DNA of 64,000 nt from Yersinia similis (GCF_001053095.1 NZ_CGBP01000017.1:29838-93837); one strand, 5' to 3'; shown: positions 46,800 to 55,893, numbered from the stretch's first letter. Program-made: numbers and translations. The notes: generated by a model not told the origin, from the letters alone.

Positions 46800-48629
46800 T
46801 TATTGCAGCTGCGCATTCATATTTTTATCGATTAAAATTTCGACTCGGTTAAGGACATAGGCTGCCTGATGCCAAATATCCTCATAATCAACTGAGTTAT
46901 AGCTATGTAGGAACTCCACCAACAACGCTTTGGTTTGTTCAAGTATTGAGCGACTCATCTGTTGACGGTTATCACGGTCAACAGAAATTTTCAGTGCATG
47001 AATTTTTTGCGCGAACAGATTTAAAACATCACCTGTGGTACTAACTGATAACTTCTTCGATATTTTAGTCAGTAGCCATGGAATATAATAGTGACTCAGG
47101 TTAGCGCTCTGAATTTTATCATCAGTTGAAAGCCAACTGGCCTTAAACTCTGGGCAATGCAACCCCTCGTCATCAACAGATCCACTCAGTTGACAAACCG
47201 CCTTTTCAACGTCAAATACATAACCTAATGCCGGGTTGCTGATAAATACAGCATCTTGTGGCCTACGCTCACTAAATCCCACCGCAACGCCAATATGAGT
47301 ACTTGGTTTAGGCCCGGTTAATGTACCCCGAAAGTTGCTATATTGCGGTTTATCATTAACATAGAAATGTAGTACTTTATTTTCATCGCCATTGACTAAA
47401 TAATAATATTCCCAGTCTGGCATAAAATGCCACTTTTTCGTATAAAAGTCATAGGCTACACCATTATCACAACCGTATTCAAATGTATTATTGCTATAGT
47501 TACTCTGGTGATAAGTAAAACTGACCGGTGAATGTTGACTAGTACTATCATTTAATAATGAAAGACATGCTGAACTAATTTTTTCATTGCCAGAATAAAT
47601 CTTGTTATAAGCAATTATTATTTTCGTTTCAACATTGTAATAATAATACCTGCCATTATCCCTATCATCTAAATAAATATACATATCATCAGGTTTATCC
47701 AGATGATGCACAATTACCTTTCGCTGGCTCTCTTCATTCATCGCTTCGAGTGACTCTTTATATTGCAGAAAAGGCCTGACGGCATGCGCTTTCAATTCTT
47801 CAATTTTCTCATCATCAAACCAGAGTGTATTTTCATTGATTGCCAGTGTACCCTCATTATTTTGATGTAAAGCAACATAGAAACCGACATCATCTAAAGA
47901 TAATGCCGCCCCGGAACCCCGATTAATGAGTACAACTTTATCTGCTATTTTTCTGGGAAACCAATTCTGCCCCGAATTATTAAAATCACAATAGGTGAAT
48001 GCCACATCAAGACTCAGGCTATTACTTCGTCTATTCGTTGGGGATAAACAGTAGATATTACGGTCAAATCCCTGCCCAATGAAAGCAGTCATTATCTGCC
48101 CCGCATGGCTATAAAATATAGAAGCACTTTGCCCATCAGCATCAATATGTTGATGATATTTTTTCAACAGAATATTATGACCCTGAGTAGAATAATAATT
48201 ATAACCAATATATCTTTCAGAAAAAACCTCAGAATTATAGCTAAGAACAACTCTTTTATTCTCGGGATATAAATTTTTTGGTAATACACGGTAAGAACTT
48301 ATGTTATTTTTAAAACCATACTGTTCTAAATCAGCCAAGTTAGTGTCTTGATAAAGCGATATATATTCACCGGTAAAAGAGTAACCACTAAAAATATCGA
48401 CCCGCATACTTAAAGGAACTCTAATAGATGAAATATTTTTATTCCATTTACTGTCTAGCCAATCATCTTCTGTGTAATACGACAAACAAACCTTATCACT
48501 CTCCTCTTTTTCAAGGTAGTTATCATTTAAATAAAAACAAGCATTATCCATATTAATATTAGCAAATGATGAAAATGAAAAAAATGTCAAACATGAAAAT
48601 AGGTATCTGGTCTGATAATTAATATACAT
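46800..48629 (-). CDS. Large secreted protein with a beta/gamma-crystallin-like N-terminal domain
   Basis: 609 residues. Signal peptide about 1-23 (MYINYQTRYLFSCLTFFSFS..FA). Residues about 29-118 look like a beta/gamma-crystallin fold: ACFYLNDNYLEKE (first strand), SSIRVPLSMRVDIFSGYSFT and GEYISLYQDTNLADLEQYGF followed by NNISSYRVLP, i.e. two Greek-key motifs. The rest, rich in Tyr, Asn and Asp, is not recognised; the last 90 residues are helical. No catalytic motif is evident. Very AT-rich, single gene, GGAGGGGG just before the ATG. A secreted toxin, adhesin or calcium-binding protein are all possible. Confidence 0.72.
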   Translation of the reverse strand: MYINYQTRYLFSCLTFFSFSSFANINMDNACFYLNDNYLEKEESDKVCLSYYTEDDWLDSKWNKNISSIRVPLSMRVDIFSGYSFTGEYISLYQDTNLADLEQYGFKNNISSYRVLPKNLYPENKRVVLSYNSEVFSERYIGYNYYSTQGHNILLKKYHQHIDADGQSASIFYSHAGQIMTAFIGQGFDRNIYCLSPTNRRSNSLSLDVAFTYCDFNNSGQNWFPRKIADKVVLINRGSGAALSLDDVGFYVALHQNNEGTLAINENTLWFDDEKIEELKAHAVRPFLQYKESLEAMNEESQRKVIVHHLDKPDDMYIYLDDRDNGRYYYYNVETKIIIAYNKIYSGNEKISSACLSLLNDSTSQHSPVSFTYHQSNYSNNTFEYGCDNGVAYDFYTKKWHFMPDWEYYYLVNGDENKVLHFYVNDKPQYSNFRGTLTGPKPSTHIGVAVGFSERRPQDAVFISNPALGYVFDVEKAVCQLSGSVDDEGLHCPEFKASWLSTDDKIQSANLSHYYIPWLLTKISKKLSVSTTGDVLNLFAQKIHALKISVDRDNRQQMSRSILEQTKALLVEFLHSYNSVDYEDIWHQAAYVLNRVEILIDKNMNAQLQ

Positions 48630-49085
48630 GCCCCCTCCGTTACTTTATTAATTAAAGCATTCACCCTCTAAACAATTTTAGTTACAGGCAAGCATAAAAT
48701 GATAAAGGGTATATTATACAAATAAAAAATCGTCATTATTGACGACATTGATCTTTACACACTGATATTTTAATTAAAAGAACAAAATCAGAGGGAAGAA
48801 CTTATTTTTTATTTAATATTACACTAAAAATATTCATATCTCCGCACCAGAACAAGATTAGTTGATAAACCTTTAACTACATCAAATCTCGACCAAAAAA
48901 ATCGATATTTATAAACATACGACATTTTTTAATGCAATATTCATAGTTACCTCATAGCATGCTCCCCAAAAACGGATTTTTCATCCCTAAAAACTAGCAT
49001 TTACTTCCAGCCAGCTGAATATTAAGGTTTATTGATCATATATTATAATATACACTGATATAAAATAGACTAAAGAGGGATCTGA
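48630..49085. other. Very AT-rich divergent promoter region
   Basis: 456 bases between the secreted protein gene and the toxin-immunity-hcp cluster. It is rich in A and T tracts (e.g. near 48700-48840 and 49020-49075), the kind of DNA bound by H-NS in enterobacteria. TATTATAATATACACTGATA near 49042 could hold a -10 box for the rightward cluster. No defined operator was found. Confidence 0.5.
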
Positions 49086-50006
49086 GTGACATATAAAAAG
49101 TATAACTCCAGTTGGGAAGGCTACATGGGGGATGTTTTAAACGGTAATGTTGGCATTAACCAGCTAAAACCTCAACATGAGTATTTTGATGCTATAGGGC
49201 TAGGAAAGGTATTAAGTGAGAATACACAATACCATGCAGTTCTCACATTAGCAGAAGCCAAAAGTATTATTGAAGATATTAACCCTCCTCGGACACAAAG
49301 CCCAAGTAACGGAGAAGCACTGGCACGAGGATTTGAGATAGGAAATAAGGTTACTAATCCTGTGGCGCGGGTGTTTTCCGTTACCGATCCTATTTCTGCT
49401 TATGCCGGAAATATCTACGACTCACGGGGAGTCTATGATGTTATCCGAGAATTTAAGCGATTCAGCATCACCGCGACAGAGTATGTGGGCGAGAATGGGC
49501 GTAAGTATATTCACATTTCTGGCTATGCCGGCCTTAGGCGTATTATCACTGGAACCCGTTATGGTGCCAGCCACCCACAAATGCTATCAATGGGAATCGG
49601 CCAGCAAGGTCTCAGTTCCAATATTGTTAAAGGTCTAAAGTTCTGTATTCTCTTTTCTATTGGCTATCGAACGATTGAAGGTATCTTTAAAGATGAATAT
49701 ACCTTAGCGGAATTTATCGGCAATATAACGATGGATATGGCTAAAACAGCCATTGTCGCGGCAGTTTCTTTTATTGTAGGTGTACTCTTCACTGCGACAG
49801 TTCTTGCAGGTGGCAGTATTATTGTCGTTGCTGGGGTAGTTTTTGCCGTTGGCTTTGTAGCTACCGCTATCCTAGATCATTTCGATGAAAAGTATGGTAT
49901 AAGTGAAAAATTAATCGCATTATTAACCAAAGAAATGAGAAAAAAACCAAGAACACAAGAAGCAAACTTTCAGTCTATTCTTAATGGATTAGGGCGACTT
50001 AAATGA
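49086..50006 (+). CDS. Candidate membrane-inserting antibacterial toxin (type VI effector-like)
   Basis: 306 residues, GTG start with AGAGGGA upstream. No signal peptide. Residues 1-215 are polar, with the motif NGRKYIHISGYAGLRRIITG (137-156) that I associate with enterobacterial polymorphic-toxin proteins. Residues about 219-264 form one long hydrophobic hairpin (AKTAIVAAVSFIVGVLF / GGSIIVVAGVVFAVGFVATA), then DHFDEKYGISEKL and a basic tail. A soluble protein with a C-terminal hydrophobic hairpin resembles pore-forming colicins in layout, though not in sequence. It overlaps the first of four DUF1240 genes by 4 bases, and an hcp gene follows the array. Toxin function is inferred from this context. 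Confidence 0.72.
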   Translation: MTYKKYNSSWEGYMGDVLNGNVGINQLKPQHEYFDAIGLGKVLSENTQYHAVLTLAEAKSIIEDINPPRTQSPSNGEALARGFEIGNKVTNPVARVFSVTDPISAYAGNIYDSRGVYDVIREFKRFSITATEYVGENGRKYIHISGYAGLRRIITGTRYGASHPQMLSMGIGQQGLSSNIVKGLKFCILFSIGYRTIEGIFKDEYTLAEFIGNITMDMAKTAIVAAVSFIVGVLFTATVLAGGSIIVVAGVVFAVGFVATAILDHFDEKYGISEKLIALLTKEMRKKPRTQEANFQSILNGLGRLK

Positions 50007-50398
50007 ATAATAGATTATTTAAAACATTAGGTGCAATCATAGCATTATTAATATTTACGCCAATGATATATTTAGTGAGCACTTACATCATTTCATTAAT
50101 AAAAATGGAAGACATAATAAAATTCTCCGGACCTATTTTCATAGCTTTCCTATCATCCCCTATACTACTTTACTCTCTCGTAGGATCTGTTTGGTTTTTT
50201 ATCTTTAATAAGTTACCTAAATTTAATAAATTTATTATTAAGTATTTATCCATACCAATGTTTTTATCATTTATCGTCAGCTTCCCTATTTCTTTATATG
50301 TTGATTACAAATTAAAAAGTAATGGTTATGTGGTATGTGACAGAATTTCATGGATGTCGCCGAATACTTATGTAAAAGACTTATCACTTTGTAGATAA
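50003..50398 (+). CDS. DUF1240-type membrane protein, copy 1 (candidate immunity)
   Basis: 131 residues with three predicted transmembrane helices (about 9-32, 43-68, 79-101). By the positive-inside rule the N-terminus and the loop NKLPKFNKFIIK are cytoplasmic and the tail is periplasmic. The tail (102-131) carries GYVVCDRISWMSPNTYVKDL and SLCR, with Cys112 and Cys130 that could form a disulfide. The ATG overlaps the toxin stop codon (ATGA), so the two are translationally coupled. A membrane protein coupled to a membrane-inserting toxin fits an immunity role. Confidence 0.8.
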   Translation: MNNRLFKTLGAIIALLIFTPMIYLVSTYIISLIKMEDIIKFSGPIFIAFLSSPILLYSLVGSVWFFIFNKLPKFNKFIIKYLSIPMFLSFIVSFPISLYVDYKLKSNGYVVCDRISWMSPNTYVKDLSLCR

Positions 50399-50461
50399 AT
50401 ATAAAATATTCAACAGAAAAAGATAATTATAAATACAGTAAACTGGAACCGAGTAATTAAG

Positions 50462-50857
50462 ATGAAAAATAGACCTTTCAACATTCTATTTGGAATGATA
50501 ATATTTTCAATAGTTTTATTTATGATGCATTTGGTTTTTTTATGTATAATTTCATTAATTAGAATGGAAGATAAAATAACATTTTCAAGTTCTATTGTTA
50601 TATGTTTAATTTCGTCTCCTCTATTATTTTATGCTACCGCAGGGTCTGTTTATATTTTTGTATTTAATAAAAAACCTAAATTTAACAAAATGATTGTAAA
50701 ATACTTAACTATGCTAGCAATAGCATCATTCATCATTAGTTTTCCTGTATCTTTTTATGTTGATAATAAATTAAAAAATAATGGCTATGTGGTGTGTGAC
50801 AGAATTTCATGGATGTCGCCGAATTTTTATGTAAGAGATTTATCACTTTGTAGATAA
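50462..50857 (+). CDS. DUF1240-type membrane protein, copy 2
   Basis: 131 residues, second unit of the tandem array, 63 bases after copy 1. Same three-helix layout. Its N-terminal two thirds differ clearly from copy 1 (MKNRPFNILFGMIIFSIVLF), while the tail GYVVCDRISWMSPNFYVRDL keeps both cysteines. Substitutions N to F and K to R in the tail make it the most diverged copy there. Confidence 0.8.
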   Translation: MKNRPFNILFGMIIFSIVLFMMHLVFLCIISLIRMEDKITFSSSIVICLISSPLLFYATAGSVYIFVFNKKPKFNKMIVKYLTMLAIASFIISFPVSFYVDNKLKNNGYVVCDRISWMSPNFYVRDLSLCR

Positions 50858-50918
50858 ATATAAAATATTTAACAAGAAAATAATTTTAAATACAGTGAAG
50901 TGGATCAGGATGATTGAG

Positions 50919-51314
50919 ATGAAAAATAGATTACTTAAAACATTAGGTGCAATAATAGTATTATTAATACTCACGCCAATGATGTGCTTAGTGAATATTT
51001 ACATTATTGAATTAATAAAAATGGAAGATGAAATAACATTTTCTGCTTCTATTTTTATATCTTTCATTTCATCTCCTCTTGTTTTTTATGCTCTCGCGGG
51101 GTCCATTTATGTCTTTATCTTCAATAGAATGCCTAAATTTAAAGAAATAATTATTAAATACTTGGCTATGCTAATGATTGCATCATTTATCGTTAGTCTC
51201 CCCGTGTCTTTTTATGTTGATTACAAATTAAAAAGTAATGGTTATGTGGTATGTGACAGAATTTCATGGATGTCGCCGAATACTTATGTAAAAGACTTAT
51301 CACTTTGTAAATAA
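50919..51314 (+). CDS. DUF1240-type membrane protein, copy 3
   Basis: 131 residues from ATG 50919; a GTG 24 bases earlier is in frame but would break the common length. The N-terminus (MKNRLLKTLGAIIVLLILTP) is closest to copy 1, the centre (FYALAGSIYVFIFNRMPKFK) closer to copy 4, so the copy looks like a mosaic. The tail is identical to copy 1 except for the last residue (K for R). Confidence 0.8.
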   Translation: MKNRLLKTLGAIIVLLILTPMMCLVNIYIIELIKMEDEITFSASIFISFISSPLVFYALAGSIYVFIFNRMPKFKEIIIKYLAMLMIASFIVSLPVSFYVDYKLKSNGYVVCDRISWMSPNTYVKDLSLCK

Positions 51315-51377
51315 GTATAAAATATTTAACAGAAAAAGATAATATTAAATATAGTAAATTGTAACCGGGAAATTGAG

Positions 51378-51773
51378 ATGAAAAATAGACTTTTCAATGC
51401 ACTACTTGGGGTTATATTATTATTAATTATCACCCCCATGATGTTATTAGTAGGAAGTTACGTTATTTCACTAATGCGAATGGAAGACGAAATAACATTC
51501 TCTAGTTCTATTTTCATATCTTTACTTTCATCTCCTCTCGTTTTTTATGCTCTCGCGGGCTCTACTTGTGAGTTTATATTTAATAGACTACCTAAATCTA
51601 GAAAAATAGTTATTAAATACTTAACCATGCTAGCAATAGCATCATTCATCATGAGCTTTCCTATTTCTTTATATGTTGATTACAAATTAAAAAGTAATGG
51701 TTATGTGGTATGTGACAGAATTTCATGGATGTCCCCTAACACTTATGTAAAAGATTTATCACTGTGTAAATAA
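51378..51773 (+). CDS. DUF1240-type membrane protein, copy 4
   Basis: 131 residues, last unit of the array. MKNRLFNALLGVILLLIITP, the loop NRLPKSRKIVIK and the tail GYVVCDRISWMSPNTYVKDL with both cysteines. It contains an extra Cys at 64 in the second helix. The hcp gene follows 23 bases later, without a terminator between them. Confidence 0.8.
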   Translation: MKNRLFNALLGVILLLIITPMMLLVGSYVISLMRMEDEITFSSSIFISLLSSPLVFYALAGSTCEFIFNRLPKSRKIVIKYLTMLAIASFIMSFPISLYVDYKLKSNGYVVCDRISWMSPNTYVKDLSLCK

Positions 51774-51796
51774 CAACTTTAAATATAAGGAATTGT

Positions 51797-52276
51797 ATGG
51801 CTAACTTAATTTATGCAAGTATTGATGGCGAAAAACAAGGGTTGATATCGTCTGGCTGCTCAACGCTTGACTCTATTGGTAATCGATGTCAGTTGGGGCA
51901 TGAGGATCAAATATATGTCTATGGGTTTGATCATAATATAGCCAGAGCACAAAATGTCGCGCATCAGCCAATCATAATAACCAAACCCATTGACAAATCA
52001 TCGCCTTTGCTAGGGATGTCTATATCGAATAATGAAAAACTACAAATAGTATTATATATGTACAGGGTAAATTCATCGGGTTCCTTAGAGGTATTTTATA
52101 CAATAAAGCTGAAAGATGCTTATATCTCAAATATTTCTCAACATTGCCCAAATGCGCTGACACATAATGATATTCAGCCCTATGAAATCATATCAATTTC
52201 GTACAAAAGCATTGATTGGGAGCACAATATTTCTGGGACATCTGGTTATAGCATATGGGATGAAAGAGTTTATTGA
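51797..52276 (+). CDS. hcp: Type VI secretion system tube protein Hcp
   Basis: 159 residues with the Hcp1 fold signature: start MANLIYASIDGEKQGLISSG, then SIGNRCQLGHEDQIYVYGFD, NVAHQPIIITKPIDKSSPLL and the end SIDWEHNISGTSGYSIWDER. It is of normal length, so no toxin domain is fused to it. Hcp hexamers stack into the tube and carry small effectors in their lumen. No sheath, baseplate or ATPase gene is nearby, so this is an orphan hcp that would depend on a type VI system elsewhere. AAGGA lies 6 bases before the ATG. Confidence 0.93.
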   Translation: MANLIYASIDGEKQGLISSGCSTLDSIGNRCQLGHEDQIYVYGFDHNIARAQNVAHQPIIITKPIDKSSPLLGMSISNNEKLQIVLYMYRVNSSGSLEVFYTIKLKDAYISNISQHCPNALTHNDIQPYEIISISYKSIDWEHNISGTSGYSIWDERVY

Positions 52277-52334
52277 TTTTTAAGTGACGGCTATAGGCAT
52301 ATACCCTATATCGTTAAAAACCATAAAAACAAAA

Positions 52335-52360
52335 AAACCGCCTAATATTTAAGGCGGTTT
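52335..52360. terminator. Intrinsic terminator after hcp, left copy
   Basis: AAACCGCCT TAATATTT-type loop AGGCGGTTT: a 9-bp stem preceded by an A-run, able to terminate on both strands. It is one half of a 26-bp direct repeat that flanks the palindromic element. Confidence 0.85.
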
Positions 52361-52525
52361 CAGACTGCTGGCAAACCCCGATGACGCGATCTTGAACGGT
52401 GAGGATAGGCAGAGGAGTAAAGAGTCCGCGCCAAGGATGGCGCGGCTCGAGCCTACATGGATGTATTTACGGCGTCTTTACGATCTGCCTGTTCTCTCCG
52501 TCGCGGGCACTTTGTCAATAACCTC
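52361..52525. repeat. Palindromic mobile element, copy B
   Basis: 165 bp, inverted relative to copy A: CAGACTGCTGGCAAACCCCG ... GTCAATAACCTC. It keeps the inner hairpin CCGCGCCA..TGGCGCGG and the outer arms. It is exactly bounded by two 26-bp direct repeats, each a complete terminator (52335-52360 and 52526-52551; one mismatch). Confidence 0.9.
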
Positions 52526-52551
52526 AAACCGCCTAATATTCAAGGCGGTTT
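52526..52551 (-). terminator. Intrinsic terminator of guaA, right copy
   Basis: AAACCGCCT, loop AATATTCA, AGGCGGTTT, followed by TTT on the forward strand. Nearly identical to 52335-52360. Lies 44 bases after the guaA stop on the reverse strand. Confidence 0.85.
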
Positions 52552-52595
52552 TTGCTATTTTCAATCGTTATCAACCATGGTTAAAAACGATAAAA

Positions 52596-54173
52596 TCATT
52601 CCCACTCGATTGTTGCAGGTGGCTTGCCGCTGATATCATAAACTACGCGCGAGATACCATTGACTTCATTAATGATGCGGTTTGAAACGCGGCCAAGGAA
52701 GTCGTATGGCAGATGTGCCCAATGTGCAGTCATGAAATCAACTGTCTCTACCGCACGTAGAGAGACAACCCAATCATATTTACGGCCATCACCCATCACA
52801 CCGACTGAACGTACTGGCAGGAAGACAGTGAAAGCCTGGCTAACTTTATTGTACAAATCAGCTTTATGCAGCTCTTCAATAAAGATAGCGTCAGCACGGC
52901 GCAGTAAATCGCAATACTCTTTCTTCACTTCGCCCAATACGCGCACACCTAAGCCCGGCCCAGGGAAAGGATGGCGGTACAGCATGTCGTATGGCAGGCC
53001 AAGCTCCAGACCAATCTTGCGCACTTCATCTTTAAACAGCTCTTTCAGCGGCTCAACCAGGCCCAGCTTCATCTCTTTTGGCAAACCGCCCACATTGTGG
53101 TGAGATTTAATCACATGCGCTTTACCGGTAGCTGATGCAGCCGATTCGATCACATCAGGGTAAATCGTACCCTGTGCCAACCATTTCACCTGCTCTTGTT
53201 TACAGGCTTCTTCGTCGAAGAGTTCGACAAAGACACGGCCAATGATTTTACGTTTCGCTTCTGGTTCGTCCACACCCGCCAGTGCCGAAAGGAAGCGATC
53301 TTCTGCCGCCACATGGACAATATTCAGGCCAAATTTATCGCCAAACATTTCCAAGACCTGATCCGCTTCATTTAAGCGTAATAGGCCGTTATCCACGAAT
53401 ACACAGGTCAGGCGTTTACCGATAGCGCGGTGCAACAACATGGCCGTCACTGAAGAGTCGACACCGCCACTTAACCCCAAGATCACATGATCGTCGCCGA
53501 TTTGCTCACGTAAACGGACAATGGCATCTTCGATAATGGTGGCAGATGTCCATAGCGCTTCACAGCCACAGATACCCAGCACGAAACGCTCCAACAGGCG
53601 CTGGCCTTGCTTAGTGTGCGTCACTTCAGGATGGAACTGGACACCATAAAAACGTTTTTTTTCGTTAGCCATAATGGCAAACGGACAGGTATCCGTGCTG
53701 GCAACCGTGACAAAATCAGCAGGGATCTCCGCAACTTTGTCACCGTGACTCATCCAAACATCCAATACGGCTTCGCCTGCCGGATTGATGGCATCTTTGA
53801 TATCACGGATCAGCGCGCTGTCAGCTTTAATTTCAACTTGCGCATAACCAAATTCACGCTGATTTGAACTCTCAACTTTGCCGCCCAGTTGTATCGCCAT
53901 GGTCTGCATGCCATAGCACACCCCCAACACCGGTACACCAGCAGTAAACACATAGTCTGGCGCACGCGGGCTACCATTTTCTATCGTACTTTCAGGGCTA
54001 CCAGAGAGGATGATACCGCTTGGATTAAACTCACGGATTTGGGCTTCGGTTACATCCCATGCCCATAGTTCACAATAGACACCAATCTCACGCACACGAC
54101 GCGCCAACAATTGGGTGTACTGCGAGCCGAAATCGAGAATAAGGATGCGATGCTTATGGATATTTTTTGTCAT
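52596..54173 (-). CDS. guaA: GMP synthase (glutamine-hydrolysing)
   Basis: 525 residues. N-terminal class I glutamine amidotransferase domain (about 1-205) with nucleophile Cys in [12 protein letters not shown] and the His-Glu pair in [17 protein letters not shown] pyrophosphatase domain (about 208-400) with P-loop [14 protein letters not shown]-terminal dimerisation domain with the XMP-binding loop, ending [12 protein letters not shown]. Converts XMP to GMP. It follows guaB in the same orientation, but an ERIC element lies in the 179-base spacer. Confidence 0.98.
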   Translation of the reverse strand: MTKNIHKHRILILDFGSQYTQLLARRVREIGVYCELWAWDVTEAQIREFNPSGIILSGSPESTIENGSPRAPDYVFTAGVPVLGVCYGMQTMAIQLGGKVESSNQREFGYAQVEIKADSALIRDIKDAINPAGEAVLDVWMSHGDKVAEIPADFVTVASTDTCPFAIMANEKKRFYGVQFHPEVTHTKQGQRLLERFVLGICGCEALWTSATIIEDAIVRLREQIGDDHVILGLSGGVDSSVTAMLLHRAIGKRLTCVFVDNGLLRLNEADQVLEMFGDKFGLNIVHVAAEDRFLSALAGVDEPEAKRKIIGRVFVELFDEEACKQEQVKWLAQGTIYPDVIESAASATGKAHVIKSHHNVGGLPKEMKLGLVEPLKELFKDEVRKIGLELGLPYDMLYRHPFPGPGLGVRVLGEVKKEYCDLLRRADAIFIEELHKADLYNKVSQAFTVFLPVRSVGVMGDGRKYDWVVSLRAVETVDFMTAHWAHLPYDFLGRVSNRIINEVNGISRVVYDISGKPPATIEWE

Positions 54174-54192
54174 GTGTGGCGTATTCCAAAAA

Positions 54193-54290
54193 TACCCTGC
54201 TTACTTGACATTACCGTGGTGCGAGCACGAATCACTGACTTCGAGACCCGTTTATTTGCTGCCTTACTGCAACGCCAATGACTTTGGGTA
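54193..54290 (-). repeat. ERIC-type element between guaB and guaA
   Basis: On the reverse strand TACCCAAAGTCATTGGCGTTGCAGTAAGGC.. (first 20 bases TACCCAAAGTCATTGGCGTT) runs to TCAAGTAAGCAGGGTA. The ends and the inner AAGTCAGTGATTCG stretch match ERIC architecture. It would be transcribed within the guaBA message. Confidence 0.6.
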
Positions 54291-54352
54291 TTGATTTTAA
54301 AATAAAAAATAACCATCTGATGACCAGCACCAGATGATTATTTAACTAATTG

Positions 54353-55816
54353 TTACATCATACGATAATTAGGTGACTCTTTAGTAATCGTCACATCATG
54401 CACATGGCTTTCTTGAATGCCGGCACCACTGATGCGGACAAACTCCGCTTTAGTGCGCAATTCATTGATAGTGCCGCAACCTGTCAGCCCCATGCAAGAA
54501 CGCAGGCCGCCCATTTGTTGGTGCACGATCTCTTTCAGCAGGCCTTTGTAGGCTACGCGCCCTTCGATACCTTCTGGAACCAATTTATCGGCCGCATTAT
54601 CGGTTTGGAAGTAACGGTCGGAAGAGCCTTTGGACATCGCGCCCAACGACCCCATGCCACGGTAAGATTTGAAGGAGCGACCTTGATACAGTTCGATTTC
54701 GCCCGGAGACTCTTCAGTACCAGCCAACATAGAACCAACCATGACGCAAGAAGCCCCTGCAGCAATCGCTTTGGCAATATCGCCGGAGAAACGGATACCA
54801 CCATCAGCGATAACCGGAATACCGGTACCTTCCAGTGCTTCAACAGCATCGGCAATCGCGGTAATCTGTGGAACACCAACACCGGTAACAATGCGCGTCG
54901 TACAGATTGAACCTGGGCCGATACCCACCTTAACCGCACTCACACCAGCATCTGCCAACGCTTTCGCCCCAGCACCGGTTGCGACGTTACCGCCCACAAT
55001 TTGCAAGTTAGGATATTTAGCGCGAGTTTCACGGATACGTTGCAGAACACCTTCAGAATGACCATGAGAGGAGTCTATCAGTAATACATCAACACCAGCG
55101 GCGACCAGCGCGTCGATACGCTCTTCATTGCCAGCACCGGCACCAACAGCGGCACCAACACGCAAACGGCCATGCTCGTCTTTACAGGCATTTGGCTTAC
55201 GTTCTGCTTTTTGGAAATCTTTTACGGTTATCATGCCGCGCAAATGAAAGCTGTCATCAACGACCAACACTTTCTCTACACGTTTTTCGTGCATTTTTTG
55301 CAGCACAACTTCGCGGGTTTCGCCTTCTTTGACCGTCACCAAGCGCTCTTTCGGTGTCATCACCGCGGTCACTGGTTGATCCAAATCAGTCACAAAACGA
55401 ACATCACGGCCAGTGATGATCCCAACCAATTCGTAATCTTCGGTCACCACCGGATACCCGGCAAAACCGTTACGGGCGGTCAATTCTTTAACCTGACGGA
55501 GGGTCGTTGTTGGGGTAACAGTCTGTGGCTCAGTAACAACACCACTTTCATGTTTTTTCACGCGGCTGACTTCTTCAGCCTGGCGCTCAATGGACATATT
55601 TTTGTGAATGAAACCCAAACCGCCTTCTTGTGCTAGCGCAATGGCCAGACGAGATTCGGTAACGGTATCCATGGCTGCGGACAGCATAGGAATATTCAGG
55701 CGGATAGTTGCGGTCAGTTGAGTGCCAAGTTCTGCCGTGTTAGGCAAGACTGTGGAGTGGGCTGGAACCAGGAGAACGTCATCAAATGTTAGTGCTTCTT
55801 TCGCGATACGTAGCAT
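54353..55816 (-). CDS. guaB: Inosine-5'-monophosphate dehydrogenase
   Basis: 487 residues from the ATG at 55816; an upstream in-frame start at 55900 adds 28 unrelated residues across the PurR box and is rejected. Oxidises IMP to XMP with NAD+. TIM-barrel with catalytic Cys in [17 protein letters not shown] and the flap with [18 protein letters not shown]. Tandem CBS domains sit at about 95-205 ([40 protein letters not shown]). First gene of guaBA. Confidence 0.98.
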   Translation of the reverse strand: MLRIAKEALTFDDVLLVPAHSTVLPNTAELGTQLTATIRLNIPMLSAAMDTVTESRLAIALAQEGGLGFIHKNMSIERQAEEVSRVKKHESGVVTEPQTVTPTTTLRQVKELTARNGFAGYPVVTEDYELVGIITGRDVRFVTDLDQPVTAVMTPKERLVTVKEGETREVVLQKMHEKRVEKVLVVDDSFHLRGMITVKDFQKAERKPNACKDEHGRLRVGAAVGAGAGNEERIDALVAAGVDVLLIDSSHGHSEGVLQRIRETRAKYPNLQIVGGNVATGAGAKALADAGVSAVKVGIGPGSICTTRIVTGVGVPQITAIADAVEALEGTGIPVIADGGIRFSGDIAKAIAAGASCVMVGSMLAGTEESPGEIELYQGRSFKSYRGMGSLGAMSKGSSDRYFQTDNAADKLVPEGIEGRVAYKGLLKEIVHQQMGGLRSCMGLTGCGTINELRTKAEFVRISGAGIQESHVHDVTITKESPNYRMM

Positions 55817-55877
55817 GGGCAATATCTCACCAAGGTGAATGTGAAAAAGATAAAATATTGCCGTGGCATTATACAGA

Positions 55878-55893
55878 GCGTAATCGATTGCCT
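55878..55893 (-). promoter_or_regulatory. Candidate PurR operator of guaBA
   Basis: GCGTAATCGATTGCCT matches the PurR palindrome at 11 of 16 positions with the central CG intact. It lies 62 bases before the guaB start. E. coli guaBA is also PurR-controlled. Confidence 0.55.

Noticed and set aside
54398..55636. Long forward frames (170 and 154 codons) opposite guaB
   Set aside because: They are antisense shadows of a strongly conserved gene and have no start signals of their own.
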